Assembly: GCA_016197345.1 (NCBI GenBank)
Contig: JACPVY010000532.1
Span: forward strand, 1-5,623
Direction of reading: 5' to 3'
Length of the DNA stretch: 5,623 nt
DNA from: Burkholderiales bacterium
GTDB lineage: Bacteria; Pseudomonadota; Gammaproteobacteria; Burkholderiales; Burkholderiaceae_D
Below, in pieces: positions 5,587-5,623 of this stretch. The notes beneath the pieces were generated by a model. The model made no database searches and was not told the origin of the DNA. It saw only the letters and a list, made by a program, of their open reading frames with translations. The position numbers and the translations under genes are program-made. The stretch's first letter is position 1; each line of letters begins with the position of its first letter.

Positions 5587-5623
5587 GTTTACTCTCGGAA
5601 TTTAGGTGATGCGTTGGCCAAGA

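Noticed and set aside
1..5623. tRNA, rRNA, CRISPR array, insertion sequence ends
   Set aside because: No cloverleaf, spaced repeat series, transposase or terminal inverted repeats with target duplications were seen.

Overview
The window looks like chromosomal DNA from a moderate-GC Gram-negative bacterium, probably a betaproteobacterium (Burkholderiales, perhaps Oxalobacteraceae-like). This rests on a PEP-CTERM/exosortase sorting signal combined with an srpI-type sulfur operon and the general codon use. The taxonomic call is an inference; there is no rRNA or other marker gene.

Layout. At the left edge (129 to 1, minus strand) is the N-terminus of a probable secreted protein that leaves the window. 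An AT-rich divergent intergenic region follows (130 to about 529). It carries a good sigma-70-like promoter on the plus strand and three perfect tandem copies of TTGCAATT. A plus-strand gene (530-1144) encodes a 204-aa exported protein with a C-terminal PEP-CTERM sorting signal, followed by an intrinsic terminator. The convergent spacer (1145-1295) holds a terminator for each strand and a third inverted repeat overlapping both.

The main content is a three-gene minus-strand operon, 5085 to 1296, in transcription order: serine O-acetyltransferase (EpsC/SrpH type), family 2A encapsulin shell protein (SrpI type), and a SufS-like type II cysteine desulfurase with an unusually long (about 185-residue) disordered N-terminal extension. 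This is the known sulfur-metabolism nanocompartment system. The acetyltransferase makes O-acetylserine for cysteine synthesis. The desulfurase takes sulfur from cysteine and is expected to be packaged inside the HK97-fold shell through its N-terminal extension. No cysteine synthase, SufE/SufU partner or exosortase is present in the window.

The region upstream of the operon (5086-5623) is AT-rich. It contains a perfect 19-bp palindrome with an extra half-site one helical turn away and a possible promoter between it and the operon start. Near the right edge is a short minus-strand ORF that could be a small gene or the remnant of a decayed one. The less routine observations are the two-fold motif repeat in the cargo extension, an inverted repeat overlapping the cargo start codon at the shell/cargo junction, the palindromic operator candidate and the TTGCAATT array.
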